The notes under the pieces were generated by a model that did no database searches, was not told the DNA's origin, and was given only the letters and a program-made list of their open reading frames with translations. DNA of 64,000 bases from Nannochloropsis oceanica (Eukaryota > Sar > Eustigmatophyceae > Eustigmatales > Monodopsidaceae): the NCBI GenBank assembly GCA_004519485.1, contig CP038118.1, positions 186,001 to 250,000 of the forward strand, written 5' to 3'. The first letter of the stretch is position 1. Each line of letters opens with the position of its first letter. This document shows positions 1-11,306 of this stretch, piece after piece. A program made the translations under genes and the position numbers.

Positions 1-1898
1 CGCACAAGCACTTTCCTCCACCTCCATTGACGACGCACCAGCTTCTGCCCCTCCTCCTTCCATCCCTGCCTACCTTCTTCCATCGCTGCCTCCATCCCTT
101 CCTCCTCCTGAATCTCCCCTTTATTGCCTCCCTCAAACACGTAGGAATCTGCACGGAGGAGGTTCCTTCCCACTGCACCCGCCACCCTCCCCGCTCCCTT
201 GACCAGCAGCAGACGTGCAGAGACTGCAGCTATTACCGTAGCTATTGTTGCTGCGGTGGGGTTAAGGAAAGCGCGGGAGAGGACTATGCTTTTGCCAGAG
301 AAGAAATAGCCGAATGCCGAGGTGGAGGAGGAGGAGGAGGAGGAGGAGGAGGAGGAGGAGGAGGAGGAGGAGGAGGGCGGGAGGAGGAGGGAGGACGGGT
401 TCTCCTCTCCTTGCATTCCATTCCCTTGTCCTGAAAGCAGGCCGGCACCATTAGGTGATTCCCTCCGCGTTACGGATAGAGAAAGCTTGTGCTCCTCCTG
501 CTGCTGCTGCTGTTTCTGCTGCTGCTGCTGTTTCTGCTGCTGCTGCTGCTGCTGCTGCGCATGCTTCTCCTTCTCTTTCTTCCCCATAATGATATCAATG
601 TCAGGAAGGGGGGGGCCAGGGTGACGTACATGGCTACTATGTTTGCTGCTGTTGCTGCTGCTGCTGTATGTGTGCCTCTCAGGCAGTTCCTCCTTGTACA
701 TGGAAGAAGCAAGATGTCGGTGCTGGGGCTCCTCGAAATGGACGATGTGCTTGGAAGGGGGAAAAGACGCGGGAAAGGACGAGAAGGAGGATCTTCCCGT
801 GATGAGGGCTGAGTCCGGTAGGCTTGGGTTGCTGCTGCTGCTGCTGTACGGTAATTTTCCTCTGTACATTGAGGACGACCGACGCCGGTGCTGGTCGGAG
901 GTGGAGGAGGTCGTGAGGGTGGAGGAGGCTGACGTTCCTTCTTCATCTTTGTCCTCCACCATCAGTGTATGGTCGGGAAAGGGAGGGCGTCCGCTGCAGC
1001 TACGCGAGAATCGATGTCGATCCCGCTGATTGGAGGAGGAGGAGGAGGAGGAGGAGGAGGAGGAGGAAGAGGAAGAGGCAGAGGTGAAGAAGGTGTAAGT
1101 CCCATCTTGATAATTTAATTTGTAATCATCACCCATTCTAGTGATCTTCTCGAGCCGATATGGGTACACGGGTGAGACAGTGGTGGAGGAGGTATTGGAT
1201 GAGGAGGAAGGAAGAGAAGGCAGAGAGACGGTGTCCGGTCTGTGCATTGCGTCGCTGCCACAGACGGAAGAGGAGCGCCGACGATGCTCGGTGCCGCCTT
1301 GTCCCTTTCCTGCTGCTGATGGTGCGACTTTTGCTTCTCCTTGTTTCTGTCGCCTTGAGGAAGAAGACTTTGAACGATGCTCCGGAGCATACACTTCCAC
1401 GATGCACTGACACCCGAAAAGGGGAGGAGGAGGAGGAGGCTCGTCGGGCTTTGTCCATGCCGCCGTCTCCTGAAATTTGAGTACCTGGAGCCGCCACCTG
1501 GCCAGATGAAGGTGGGCCCTCTCGTATGTGCTTAGTTTTTGTCGCTTGTAAACCTTTTCGAGCAGTTGTATAAGGAAGGCGTCGTCTCTGCAGGGCTCAA
1601 ACACGAAGGGGCGGAGTGTCTCTACAACGAACCGGGTTGGGCGTAATTTTTCCAACTTGTAGTGCATGTTTGCCATGTATCGGTCGAACTCGCCCTTACA
1701 AATCTTGCAAGTCCCAAGCGATGTATGGCGATATCCGTCGGGGAGGGCAGGGAGCCCGGCATGGAAAGCGTGTTCCAGAGCTAGGGTCCTGCTGCTGCTG
1801 CCGCTGCTACTGCGAGTGGTATTGCTGCTGCTATTCCTAACGGGGTTACTGTTGCTGTTGGTCCGGCTGCATATACTACTAGCTTTGATGCAGGCCAT
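1..1898 (-). CDS. Unknown Ser/Gln-rich protein with CxxC motif, 3' end beyond window
   Basis: The minus strand is open for 632 codons from an ATG at 1898 (context ACAATGG) to the left edge, with no stop reached. A pyrimidine tract ending in cag at about 1935 just upstream looks like a 3' splice site, so a 5' leader intron is likely. After a Ser/Asn-rich start, residues about 55-145 form the only ordered-looking part: a CKIC pair (CxxC) followed by predicted helices (MANMHYKLEKLRP, LIQLLEKVYKRQKL, RAHLHLARWRLQVLKF). The rest is Ser-, Gln- and Pro-rich, with poly-Ser runs encoded by TCC repeats (about 1031-1075 and 320-395) and poly-Gln encoded by CAG repeats (about 485-560). A more ordered, Val/Ala-rich stretch follows near the left edge. 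I do not recognise the family. The absence of stops through low-complexity and ordinary sequence supports real coding; the start codon is less certain. Confidence 0.6.
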   Translation of the reverse strand, partial: MACIKASSICSRTNSNSNPVRNSSSNTTRSSSGSSSRTLALEHAFHAGLPALPDGYRHTSLGTCKICKGEFDRYMANMHYKLEKLRPTRFVVETLRPFVFEPCRDDAFLIQLLEKVYKRQKLSTYERAHLHLARWRLQVLKFQETAAWTKPDEPPPPPPLFGCQCIVEVYAPEHRSKSSSSRRQKQGEAKVAPSAAGKGQGGTEHRRRSSSVCGSDAMHRPDTVSLPSLPSSSSNTSSTTVSPVYPYRLEKITRMGDDYKLNYQDGTYTFFTSASSSSSSSSSSSSSSSNQRDRHRFSRSCSGRPPFPDHTLMVEDKDEEGTSASSTLTTSSTSDQHRRRSSSMYRGKLPYSSSSSNPSLPDSALITGRSSFSSFPASFPPSKHIVHFEEPQHRHLASSMYKEELPERHTYSSSSNSSKHSSHVRHPGPPLPDIDIIMGKKEKEKHAQQQQQQQQKQQQQQKQQQQQEEHKLSLSVTRRESPNGAGLLSGQGNGMQGEENPSSLLLPPSSSSSSSSSSSSSSSSSTSAFGYFFSGKSIVLSRAFLNPTAATIATVIAAVSARLLLVKGAGRVAGAVGRNLLRADSYVFEGGNKGEIQEEEGMEAAMEEGRQGWKEEGQKLVRRQWRWRKVLV

Positions 1899-4502
1899 TG
1901 TGAAGGGACGGTGTGGTGGAGGATGTAGCAGGATTGCCTGTGGAAAGAGGAGAGAGGCAGGGGAGGGGAGGGGAAGGGTGAGAGGCTAAAAATGGGCCAG
2001 ACGTTGCGTTGCCTGGCCGAGCTGCTGCTATGTACGCATATCAAAGCATGGTGGTGAAGATGACAAACACAATGCATAAGACAAGGACTTGTGAGCAGCG
2101 ACAGAAATCAAAAAGCTTTGCTTGAATTGTGGGCTTGGGGCAAGGAGTGGAGGGGTGGACATGGCGTCAGGAAGTCTCCTGAGAGCCCTCCCTGTTCTGT
2201 CCCATTGACACCACTAAGGCCGGCAGTGGTGGTCAGAAGATGATATTCATGAGAAATAGCCCGCAAGGAAGAGGACGACAGAAAAAAGAAAGAAATCACA
2301 TGGAACTAAGAGCTAAGGAAGACCCAGTCCCCCTGCACTGCGGCCAGCATCCCTGCTCGCCTTTCTCTGCTCAATTTGAAGCAACGAAAAAAAGACGTCA
2401 CCAGGAATGCGAGCCGGAGATGCAGATCTTGCGACACAAGTGATGAAAGCCAACAAGCGACACCAATCAGATGATTTCGATTTTTTTCCATGTCTTAGAT
2501 ATACCTTGCCCTGACTTGCCACGTGTGACACCAGGGGCCACCCCAACTCTACGCTCTGCATCTATTCTCAAGGCGGCGTGATGTCACAATTCGCCTCTTC
2601 GCTTGTTTTATTTCCATTTCAATTGATCAGCATCTCTTTCCCACGGTCCTCTCAATCGATACCCATCAAATCTTCACATATAGGCAGGACTAAGTGAAGG
2701 ACGGCGCCTACTTTTCATTCTGCCGCCTCGCTACATTAGCGCGGCCGCCTTCAAAGCCAAGAAAGGCACATTGAAAAGAAAGGCAGGGCTGTAACATCCT
2801 GCAGCGGCAGTGGGCCGCGATAGGAGCAGCAGAGCAAGAGGAGCACCAAGAGCAGCAGCGAGGGCACGTAAGTGGTACTGGGGGCTGTGAAAGGAAGGGA
2901 GGGATGGAAGAAAGGTTTCGAAATCACGTGATTATGTCCACATGAACTCCCTGAGATGCTGTGGAACACTGCAGTAGATCTTTTCCCATCATCCGCACAT
3001 CCTGCGTCCCCTGCTCCTTCTCATCATCATCAATATTGTCTCCATCCTACACAGGTTGTCTTCCGCCATCCCCACCTGGTCGACTACCTACCCCTCCAGC
3101 AGAGCATCCTTTGTCTTTGAGCGTCCGCAACGGTTAGTTGGCAAGGAAATAAAGAAGTGGATGCATGCCTCTGTGATGAAGGGGTGGAGAGAGGGTGGGT
3201 ACGTGCCGCGAGCGAGTCATGGATATGTCAGACGATGACAAGGAGGAACGTCTCATCCGACACTCTATCTTCCTATTCGCAATCTTCCTCCCAGACAAAT
3301 TTTTACCTTACCTGGAGCATAGGGGTGGACTTGCGGCATGACAAGGAGAGGCAGCGCCCAGCGAATAATAAGCTTGCAGAAGGAGAAGCAACTCGTTCGT
3401 CGTCGCAGCTTCGTGTCCCCTTGCCATCCCATGCCTTATCTTAATTGTCCATCACACTGGTCACATGCTCGCATACATGTCTTGCAGGGGATGATCGCCG
3501 AAACCAGACCACAGTGCTTGCTTAGTTGCAGTTGCGACGCGCAGGTCAGCAAAACAAGAATTAAGGCATCGAAGAATATCAAGTACGTTGCAATCCTCAC
3601 ACAACCGAAGCTTACAACATTGTGTGTCCAAGCCCACGCCAAAAATTGCTGCCACCCCGCCGGCGACACCGCCAAGAATCAACAAGCGCGCTATGATGAA
3701 TATTGACGCGTGGCAAGACCAGACCGCCCAGCATGAATGCCGCTCAAAGGCACCGCGCGCTTCAATGCTGTCTTAAGGTATTAGCGAGAGCGCGAGAGAC
3801 GATCGTCGTTTACTTTGTGGCTGGTTTTTGCTGGTCGCTGCTCGAGACCGTGAGTTCTCATTCATTACCACGAACAGTACACTCATGAAAGTTTTCTGCA
3901 AAAGAATGAAAATATTTAAACTTCTACAGACACATTGCTGTGCTGGCATCTTCGTTGTGTGTGTGGTTGTAAATCTCTTTGAGAGGGAGGGGTGCGACAA
4001 GGTGGTCTCTGAAACGGCCGGCTGCTTGTTGTTCGTCAGACTTGGGAGGTTATTTTGCAGTTGCCTCGCCTGCATTGGGAATAATTTTACCATCTCTTTT
4101 GAGGACAAAAATTATCATGAGAGACCAGATCGAAGAAAGTGCAGGTATGTTGAGGTTATATAGTTACCGGTTTCGCCTCTTTTGTCCCTCTTGTTTTGCC
4201 AATCAAGCCGTGCCGCTCTTTTGTATTTTTGTTTTTGCTTTTCCTTTCTCATGCATTCATTTCTTTGTCCATTCTCGGTGCCTACTTGCCGTGAAAATAG
4301 AAGCCACGTGTATTTTGCGCCTTCATTCGATTTACAACGGTGCGCTCCCAAAACTTCGATAGGGGAAAGTCAATCCGAAATCAAACCTTTCCGGTATCCG
4401 AAATCAAACCTTTCCGGTCACGCTTGCGGGTAGGTTGCACGCGATAATTTGGATCGTAGGGAACTACAGAAAAAGAATTACTGGGTCACATAAGACAACC
4501 AG
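1899..4502. other. No convincing gene; one 23-bp tandem duplication
   Basis: Only short open frames without recognisable domains occur here, and none pairs with convincing splice sites into a longer model. A 40-codon frame at 3219-3341 (+), with an acidic start and a hydrophobic middle, may be a terminal exon but is unsupported. At 4373-4418 a 23-bp unit (ending in cctttccggt) is present twice in tandem without a mismatch. Confidence 0.4.
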
Positions 4503-5000
4503 ATGGACCTCTGTCTCTTACCGTCTCACTCTCACTGTCTCCCTCTCATTCTCCCATTCTCCCTCTCTCTCTCCATCTCTCTCCCTCACTCTCTCTCTCA
4601 CTCTCTCTCTTGTGTCTCTCTCTTATGTCTCTCTATGTTACTCCCTGTCTTTCTTTCTATCTCTCTGTTTCTCTCTCTATTTCTGTTCTTCGTCTTTAAC
4701 CTCGTCCCCCTTCTCTCTTTCTCTCTCTCTGTACCTCTCTCTCTCTGTACCTCTCTCTCTCTGTACCTCTCTCTCTCTGTACCTCTCTCTCTCTGTACCT
4801 CTCTCTCTCTGTACCTCTCTCTCTCTTTGTACCTCTCTACCTCTCAACCTCTTTGTGCTCCATCACCTGACTCGTTATCTGTCTTTTCCTCGTCCTTTTT
4901 CTTTCTTTTTGTCTCTCTCTCTTCTTTATCTTTCTATTTCTCTCTCCATCCCTCCCTCCCTCCTGTCCCGTTCCTCCTCCCCGCCCTCTGGTTCACTGTA
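4503..5000. repeat. CT-rich microsatellite with 16-bp periodic block
   Basis: Nearly pure pyrimidine on the plus strand (CTCT with occasional GT). Between about 4725 and 4830 it resolves into six or seven units of ctctctctctgtacct. It lies directly downstream of the acidic-protein gene at 5011-5976 (minus). A purine-sense GA microsatellite sits in the same relative place after its counterpart at 22550-24808, which suggests both belonged to the same duplicated block. Confidence 0.85.
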
Positions 5001-5010
5001 CCACCATCTA

Positions 5011-5976
5011 CTATTTGGCTGCACATTGAACTTTGTAAGCCCGAGACATATGCTCCCACTTCTTAACCAGGCGCTCTCCCCTCCTCAAGAGCCTATCATA
5101 CATTATGTATAACCTGTATGCCAGGTCTGGACATCCTAGCTCATACCCCAAATCCAAAAAGGGACAGCCCCATTGAGCACAAGTCCTCCTCATGTACTCC
5201 CTCTCTCTTTCCATCTCCTCTTCTGCCTCGTTGTCGTCGACCCACTCCTCCTCGACGATCACTTCCGGATACTCTATTCTCACCACCACCTTCAGCTTCT
5301 GCTTCTTCTTCCGTCCAAAGAGACGCGCCCCTGCCGCCACCAGTCCTTTCTTCAGGCTCACACATGAGCCTGAGGCCATCTTAAACCCACCCCACACGCC
5401 ATTCACAACGGCCTCGTACGCTCCGTACAAGACGCGGACAAGCGTTTCCCTCGCAATGCTTCCTATCCCCACTACAAGCCTACCCACACCCTCGATGCAG
5501 CCGCAAAAGGTTTTTGTCTTCACCTTCTTTTCCATTACTTCCGCTCTCTGATGCACGACCTCTTCCTCTTCCACTCCAATCACCTCTACCACCACCGACT
5601 GTTCTTCTTCTTCTTCTTCTTCTTCCTCCTCCTCCTCCTCCTTCTCCTCCTCCTCCTCCTTCTCCCCATTCCCCTCCTCTTGCACCTCTACCTCCTCCTC
5701 CTCCTCCTCCTCCTCCTCCTCCTCCTCCTCCTCCTCCTCCTCCTCCTCCTCCTCCTTCGCTTGCTGCACGGCCTCGGCCACGGGCTTGATTGCTTTATCC
5801 CCCTCCCCCATAATTTCATCTCCACACATACCTTCCCATGGGACAACCTTCACGCCTCCCTCCCCTTCCATCCACTCCATAAGCCCCTCGCCCAAGCTCT
5901 GGAAGACCGCAATCCCCTCTTCCTGTCTCTCTCCTCTCACTTCTTCCTCTGTCGCATCTTTCCTGTCATGTCCCAT
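5011..5976 (-). CDS. Acidic (poly-Glu) low-complexity protein, outer gene of left duplication arm
   Basis: Single open frame of 321 residues. I start it at the ATG at 5976 (MGHDRKD), which follows a ccaacag acceptor-like site; the frame itself extends upstream to 6045. The N-terminal 80 residues are mixed acidic, followed by long Glu runs from GAG/GAA repeats (about 5590-5755 on the plus strand as CTC/TTC). A C-terminal part of about 150 residues has normal composition, with Gly/Val-rich segments (GVGRLVVGIGSIARETLV), a basic KKKQK patch and a Trp/Cys-containing tail. I recognise no family. It mirrors the gene at 22550-24808: both face away from the near-identical inverted arms, both are Glu-rich, and both are followed by GA microsatellite. 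Upstream sequence of the two genes is still alignable, but I see little clear similarity between the ordered parts of the proteins. Confidence 0.5.
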   Translation of the reverse strand: MGHDRKDATEEEVRGERQEEGIAVFQSLGEGLMEWMEGEGGVKVVPWEGMCGDEIMGEGDKAIKPVAEAVQQAKEEEEEEEEEEEEEEEEEEEEEVEVQEEGNGEKEEEEEKEEEEEEEEEEEEEQSVVVEVIGVEEEEVVHQRAEVMEKKVKTKTFCGCIEGVGRLVVGIGSIARETLVRVLYGAYEAVVNGVWGGFKMASGSCVSLKKGLVAAGARLFGRKKKQKLKVVVRIEYPEVIVEEEWVDDNEAEEEMEREREYMRRTCAQWGCPFLDLGYELGCPDLAYRLYIMYDRLLRRGERLVKKWEHMSRAYKVQCAAK

Positions 5977-6226
5977 TACTGTTGCTGTTGGGGTGGATGT
6001 GGAGAAGGGGGAAAAGGAAAAATCATTACATCGACGAAAGTACAAACTTAATTAGGGCACAGAACAATCTGAGAACCAACAACAATTGTCCTCGCCCTTC
6101 CCCGCACAAGGGAACGCCGCACACACAGCAAAGGCATGTCCGTGCCAGAATGAAAAAATAAGAGCTTATGCTCTCGTCTAGTATTCACGGCGCTTGGATG
6201 TGTTCGCCTGATACTTGCTTGAGACT

Positions 6227-9200
6227 ATCGTGCTTGAGCCCCAGCGGGTAAGTGTCGTGGGGGGTACAAGTGGAGAAGAAGAGGCATAGCTATGCGTTGC
6301 CTGGACAATGTTGTGGCTCTATGTGTGTGTGGATAGACCTTCCTCGCTGAGTCAGTGATGACAAATAGTCCTAGCATCTGCAGCGTGTGGCCTGTGCGTG
6401 GTGTGTGGGATGTGAGGTGGGGGAAAGCAAGGATGAGAGGCTGAAGTGAAGCGAATGGGCCGGGCAAACATGAAGGAAGCAAGCCGACGAAAGCCATGCT
6501 GCCTCCCCTGATCTCCTTTTTGTTTTTTCCACACGACGGTATGGAAAAGGCCACGGCACGACAGCAAAGGCATATGTGTGCGTGTCAATATGGTACATAA
6601 ACAGAACACTGGCGGTGTGTGGCAAGACGCTTTGGCCCAACAAACAAGCCCACCGCATACCCTCATAAGAGTGCGCGAGGCCATTGCTCACCTGTTCACC
6701 CCTCGATCTTGGTATGGGCTTGGTGCAGTGACGTGCAGGTGTGTATGGACACATGCTCGTCCAGTACACCTTACAGCGGTTGTCAGACGGGCGGGGTTCC
6801 CACGGCGGTGGCTGCGCAACGGCACGTCGCCGCTGCGAGCGTGGAACATGCGTCGCCTTGGCGAGGGCGAGAGGTGACTGGGGTGGGGGGCTGAGGCGCG
6901 TGTGCGGGACACGCATAGGGGCCCGGTGCAAATAGGACGAGCCAACGTATGTCTACATGTCTCAAGGAGAAAGAGAACGAGTGAAAAAGATCGGGACGCA
7001 GGTGCACTTGCCGTGGAAAAGAGAACAGGGCAGCAAGCAGCAGGGTGCGAGGGCATGCCCAGGCGTACTGGCCAAAGGGCTGTACATTCACAAGAAGAAG
7101 TACAAAAACAAGAAAACAAACAAGTAGAACAGACAAAACAAACAAAATAAACAAACAAACAAACGAGGACGAGGCTGCGCGTGCCTCTGGTTCTCTTCTC
7201 CGAGAAAGCATCGCATCGTTTCGAAAATAAAAGATCGCGCGCCTCTTCCATCTGCCAGTTCTCACGCCTTCCTCCCACCCCCCCTCCTTCCCTCCCTAGG
7301 CCATATCTACACACGCCACCACCACAAAACCGTCGCTTTATCACCTATCCACGCCACGGAAGCATCGGAAGTGCGGGCGATGCCCTCCAAGTTGTCAACT
7401 CCACCTTGCTCTCCTCACACCGGCTGCCTTCTGGACCCCAACGGTCTCCTATTTCTCTCCTCTCGCTGAACCGAAGAACAAACTGTTGCTACCGGAACCT
7501 TAAACACAGCGAGCGACGTTGCTGCTTGCTGTTGTGACGCGCTTTCTCTCCCTTTTCTCTCTGGCTTGGCGTTGGGGGTCCACAGGACAAGGAGAGGTGG
7601 AGGCGCGAGAGCCAGGACTGACGAAGGTAGGCTCTTTCCTGTGTGCTTGTTATTGCTGCCACTTGTGTGCTGCTGCCGGGGTTTTCTCCACCATAACTCC
7701 GCCACTTGAGAAAGGCAAGCAGCTCATGTCCCTTCAGGCGGAGTGTTGAGTTCTGTGAGTGGCTGGACGTGCGTGGAAGTGGTGAAGAGAAATTGAGAAG
7801 AGTATCTTGTTGTTTGCGCACAAGGACAGATAAATTGGAAGAGCTTGCTGAAAGAGGCCGAGCTTCTTTTTCCCTCCCACAAACAAATCATGCTCGGCGT
7901 CATCATATCAATGTATTCGAGTGAATGTGGCAATGTAAGGGCATGAATAAGCATCAATGTGTGTGTGCCGCACTCATTTTCACGGGGTTAAGCGCGGGAG
8001 AAAAGTAAGGAAAGAGGGATTTCCTTTCGTTTCCTTGCTGTCTGGGCCCTCGGTGGGTGAGAAGCAGCCGCACACAGGGGGAGGGGGAGGGGAGAGGGGG
8101 GAGGGCAGGTGGAGAGACCCACACGCACTAGGCTGCTGGCCAATGCTTTTCACCTTACCTCATCGAATTTTGTAGTCCCTCCTCGTGCTTCTATGTTATC
8201 TCTGTTGCATGACCTGTGGTCATAGGGGTTGGTAGAGGGACGGCGGAGGAGAAAAGGTTGAGGGTTAAGCAGATACAGGAATGCTGGGGTAGTGAGTGCC
8301 CCAGCCACTCCTTCCACCGCCCCTTATTAGGGCGAAAGATGCCTTTTTCCACCACAGCCCACTCCCCAACCATACGCCTTGTGCCCTTACCTTGGTGCTG
8401 CTGGCATGTGTGTGTCCACTCGACGGTAAGCGGGAGAGAAAAGATGAAGCCCATCTAGTCCGTGGCTGCTGCCCCACTCCTCTCCCCTCTCGTTCCATGC
8501 CCGTCCGCCTCTCTCTTCCCACGCCCGCTGCGTCGTTCATCGTCATGTTTGTGGATGGGTGGCAGGACGCACAATCAGGTGGTATTAGTTCTGCTGACAG
8601 GGATGCTGGTGGTGGTGGTTATGGCGCAAGGGTGATGCGACAGAATCAAAGGTCGGCACATCACACCCCATCTGCAGCCTCGGCGCTTCTCTCTCGGCAA
8701 GTGCCATCTGCCAAGTTGTTGCGGGCTTGCAGTCCTTGCACCCACCTTAGGCGCCCATCCCACCCATTTCACAGTGCATGACACACAAGAGCACAGTAAA
8801 AGTTAAGGAAATTAGACGGTCTGCCACCAATGCATACATGCATCAAGCCATTTCTTGGCTGCGATCTGTTCGCCATCCGGCTCGCAGTTTTACGGCTAAG
8901 GGTTTTGTTTTGTTTGGGAGTGGAATGAGAGCGCTTGGGTGGGGAGGTCGTTTCTCTCCTTCGACCAAGCCATACGCACCCCAGGCCACTCTCAAAGATT
9001 AACAAGTACAACAATGCGCCCCTGTATTTTTTGGCGTCAAGTGGTCATGTTGCGCGGCGTGGCGGTCGCAAAGGAAGGCGCGAAAGCTGTGTTTCTCAGT
9101 TCATGCTTACGCTCCCGAGGTGGGGCGTAGGGAAAAAGGAAGCAGTCGCAACGCCGCTTCTACCGGAATATTTGAGGCCTTTGTCCTCCCTTGCTTCTCG

Positions 9201-9799
9201 ACAAGACGTCTTGTCGCCCGCCAGCCGCCCTACACAGAGACGACGGCTCTCCCATGAGGCCTTTCCGCATCTTTATTTGGAGGTGCGTGCGGTGGCGCTT
9301 GTAGCCTTGTACTTTTGGGTCTGGAATGCCTCAGCAAGGCTCCGTCAAATCGTGTGGAGCATCGAATGAGGCGATATGCTTCTGCTTTTTTGCAGGTTAT
9401 CAACTGCAGGCGACAGATAGACCTGAGCCCCGCGACTGCTACACACAAAGCGAGCAGCCTATGCCTAGCGTACTTGCAGAGCATGGCAATGGCATGCATA
9501 AAGGTGGCTGATGGAGGGGCTGGAGTGCGAGCCATATGAACACCTGGGAGGGGTCCCTGATGCTCGTTCTTCAGACATGTGCATATACGACAGTCACCCC
9601 AAAAAAAGTAGCAAGAAGCAATCTCGCAGCTACCAGCTAGTACAACACGCTGAAGGAGCTACGGTAATCTTTTCATCTCGTCTTTCATTCTTTTTTTCAT
9701 TTCATTTGCTTATGCATTTGTAAGTGTCGGCTTCGCAGCCTTTGCTCGCTACCCGCCCCCGTGACAATATAAATAAATCGAACCCGCTTTGAATTGGTG
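6227..9799 (+). repeat. Left arm of large inverted repeat (about 3.57 kb)
   Basis: The reverse complement of this stretch reappears at 18721-22278. The inner edge is sharp: left aacccgctttgaattggtg ends at 9799 and its complement starts at 18721. Comparison by eye shows only scattered substitutions and three small length differences (2, 14 and 3 nt), so identity is about 98-99%. Outside 6227 identity drops abruptly, but alignable blocks persist at 6000-6170 against 22350-22535, for example gcggcgttccctt followed by gaggacaatt. Inside the arm there are only short frames with no recognisable domain; I find no rRNA, tRNA or transposase. Its content is therefore unknown: it could be a long promoter or leader region of the flanking acidic-protein genes, or non-coding sequence kept alike by gene conversion. 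Confidence 0.93.
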
Positions 9800-9956
9800 G
9801 TTCCTTCTCTTTCGCCGTCCCTCCTCTCATCCCTCTTCTGATGCTTCACTGTCCTAAAAGGCGCCGTCGCGCGGGTTACACGCACCATACGCACACTTTT
9901 TTGCTTTATTTCGATTATTTATACCTTTCTCTCTTTGTAAGCGCACGGCATGTCTC

Positions 9957-11306
9957 TCAACTCTTCCCCTTCGACTGCTTCCTTATCTCCCTCCCCAACT
10001 GCCCCCCACACGACGCCCCTTCCTCCCCCTCTCTCTCCCCCTCTTCCTCCTCCCGTTCTGTCTTCCACCACTGATGCCCCTGTTTATGCACCAATTTCAT
10101 CCTGAATCCCCCTTCTGTCACTATCGTCTGCGGTCGATATGATTCTACCCCCGGTGGAGGTGATGGCCGTCTTACACTCTCTCCTTGCCGCAACCCGCCT
10201 TCCTCCCCTCCCTCCCTCCCGCCCTCCTGCTGCTCCTCAGGCCGCTCTTCTCCTCCTCCTCCTTCATCTCCCCTTCTTCTCCTCTTCCACTCGTCCTCTC
10301 CTCTTCCCCCTTTCCCTTCCTCCGTATTAAAATACCTCGCCGGCAACGAGCTTTCCATCCGCTCCCACTCCTCTTCCTCCTCCTCCCCCTCCTCCTCGCC
10401 TTCTAAGCCCACTTCATGTGTCCCGCTTTCCCTTCTTCTGGCTAGGTGCACATACTCCTCCCTTCCACATTCTTCCTCCACCACCACTCCTCCATCCATT
10501 ATTTCCCTGAACGAGTATTCAATCCTCTCCCGATGCGCAGTACCCCCGCGTCCCCATCCTCCTTCTTCTCCTCCTCCTCCTTTCCTTCCCTCCTCCTTTC
10601 CCCTGTTGCTTTCCCCTTCCCACTCTACGTGCAGCACTTCCTTCCCCGTCACCTCTTTTTCTAACAAAGACTCCATCCTCCCGTCTTTATCGATGGTCAT
10701 GTATTCTACTACGTGGATGTGGTGCGTGAATTCCCGTTTTTGCCAGCGGGGGTAAGGAGGGAGGGAGGACAAGGTGGTGGACAGGGTGGAGGAGCAGGAA
10801 GAAGGGATGAGCGTGAGAGTAGAAGCAATGGAAGTGGATAATGCTCTTGAGAGGGGCTTGCGCCCCAAGGGTGGGGTGAGGACGGGGAGGGGGTAGAGTG
10901 AGGATGGGGATGAGGAGGAGATGGGTGGTTGCGGTGAAGGAGAGTGAAGACAGGACCCGCGCTCCAGGAAGGCCAGGAATGACTCCAAGTCGAGGGCCTT
11001 TTCTTCCCTCCCATCTTCTTCCACGATGTTAGCGAAGAGGGCGTCGAGCCACGCCGCTGCTGTCCCTCCTCTATCTCTCTGTGGCTGGCCCATTGCAGCA
11101 AGTATGTCGGCCTTGGTGAGATGGCAGGTGGCGGCCGAGTCATCCCCTTCCCTCCTTCTTGTAACCTCAGGAGGCTGGCAGAAAGGAGTGAAGAGGGCAC
11201 GTAAAGTCGAATGCGGTGCATGGACTGCGGCGCGGATGAGTAGACGCTTCCTCACGCGAACCAGTGACGACGGCGACAACGAGGAGGAGGAGGAGGAGGG
11301 AAGCAT
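9957..11306 (-). CDS. EF-hand-like protein of unknown function
   Basis: One uninterrupted frame of 449 residues, minus strand, lying in the spacer between the inverted arms and ending 158 bp from the inner edge of the left arm. Residues about 30-125 resemble a degenerate EF-hand pair: a helix (LRALFTPFC), LTKADILAAMG, then ALFANIVEEDGREEKALDLESFLAFLE, where the acidic loop lies between two helices. The first loop lacks the usual Asp ligands. A Pro/Ser-rich linker follows. The C-terminal half has two ordered patches, one with HIHVVEYMTIDKDGRMESLLEK and one with SYRPQTIVTEGGFRMKLVHK, separated by Glu/Gly-rich low-complexity sequence. Calcium binding is inference from the pattern. It is divergently arranged with the scaffold gene starting at 11772, leaving a 465-bp shared upstream region. 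The absence of introns contrasts with that neighbour. Confidence 0.6.
   Translation of the reverse strand: MLPSSSSSSLSPSSLVRVRKRLLIRAAVHAPHSTLRALFTPFCQPPEVTRRREGDDSAATCHLTKADILAAMGQPQRDRGGTAAAWLDALFANIVEEDGREEKALDLESFLAFLERGSCLHSPSPQPPISSSSPSSLYPLPVLTPPLGRKPLSRALSTSIASTLTLIPSSCSSTLSTTLSSLPPYPRWQKREFTHHIHVVEYMTIDKDGRMESLLEKEVTGKEVLHVEWEGESNRGKEEGRKGGGGEEGGWGRGGTAHRERIEYSFREIMDGGVVVEEECGREEYVHLARRRESGTHEVGLEGEEEGEEEEEEWERMESSLPARYFNTEEGKGGRGEDEWKRRRRGDEGGGGEERPEEQQEGGREGGEEGGLRQGESVRRPSPPPGVESYRPQTIVTEGGFRMKLVHKQGHQWWKTEREEEEGEREGEEGASCGGQLGREIRKQSKGKS

Noticed and set aside
6688-7344. 218-codon minus-strand frame in the left arm, kept in the right arm as 217 codons
   Set aside because: The frame is preserved only because the arms are nearly identical and the indel is 3 nt; composition is irregular with many Cys/Arg/His and no domain pattern.
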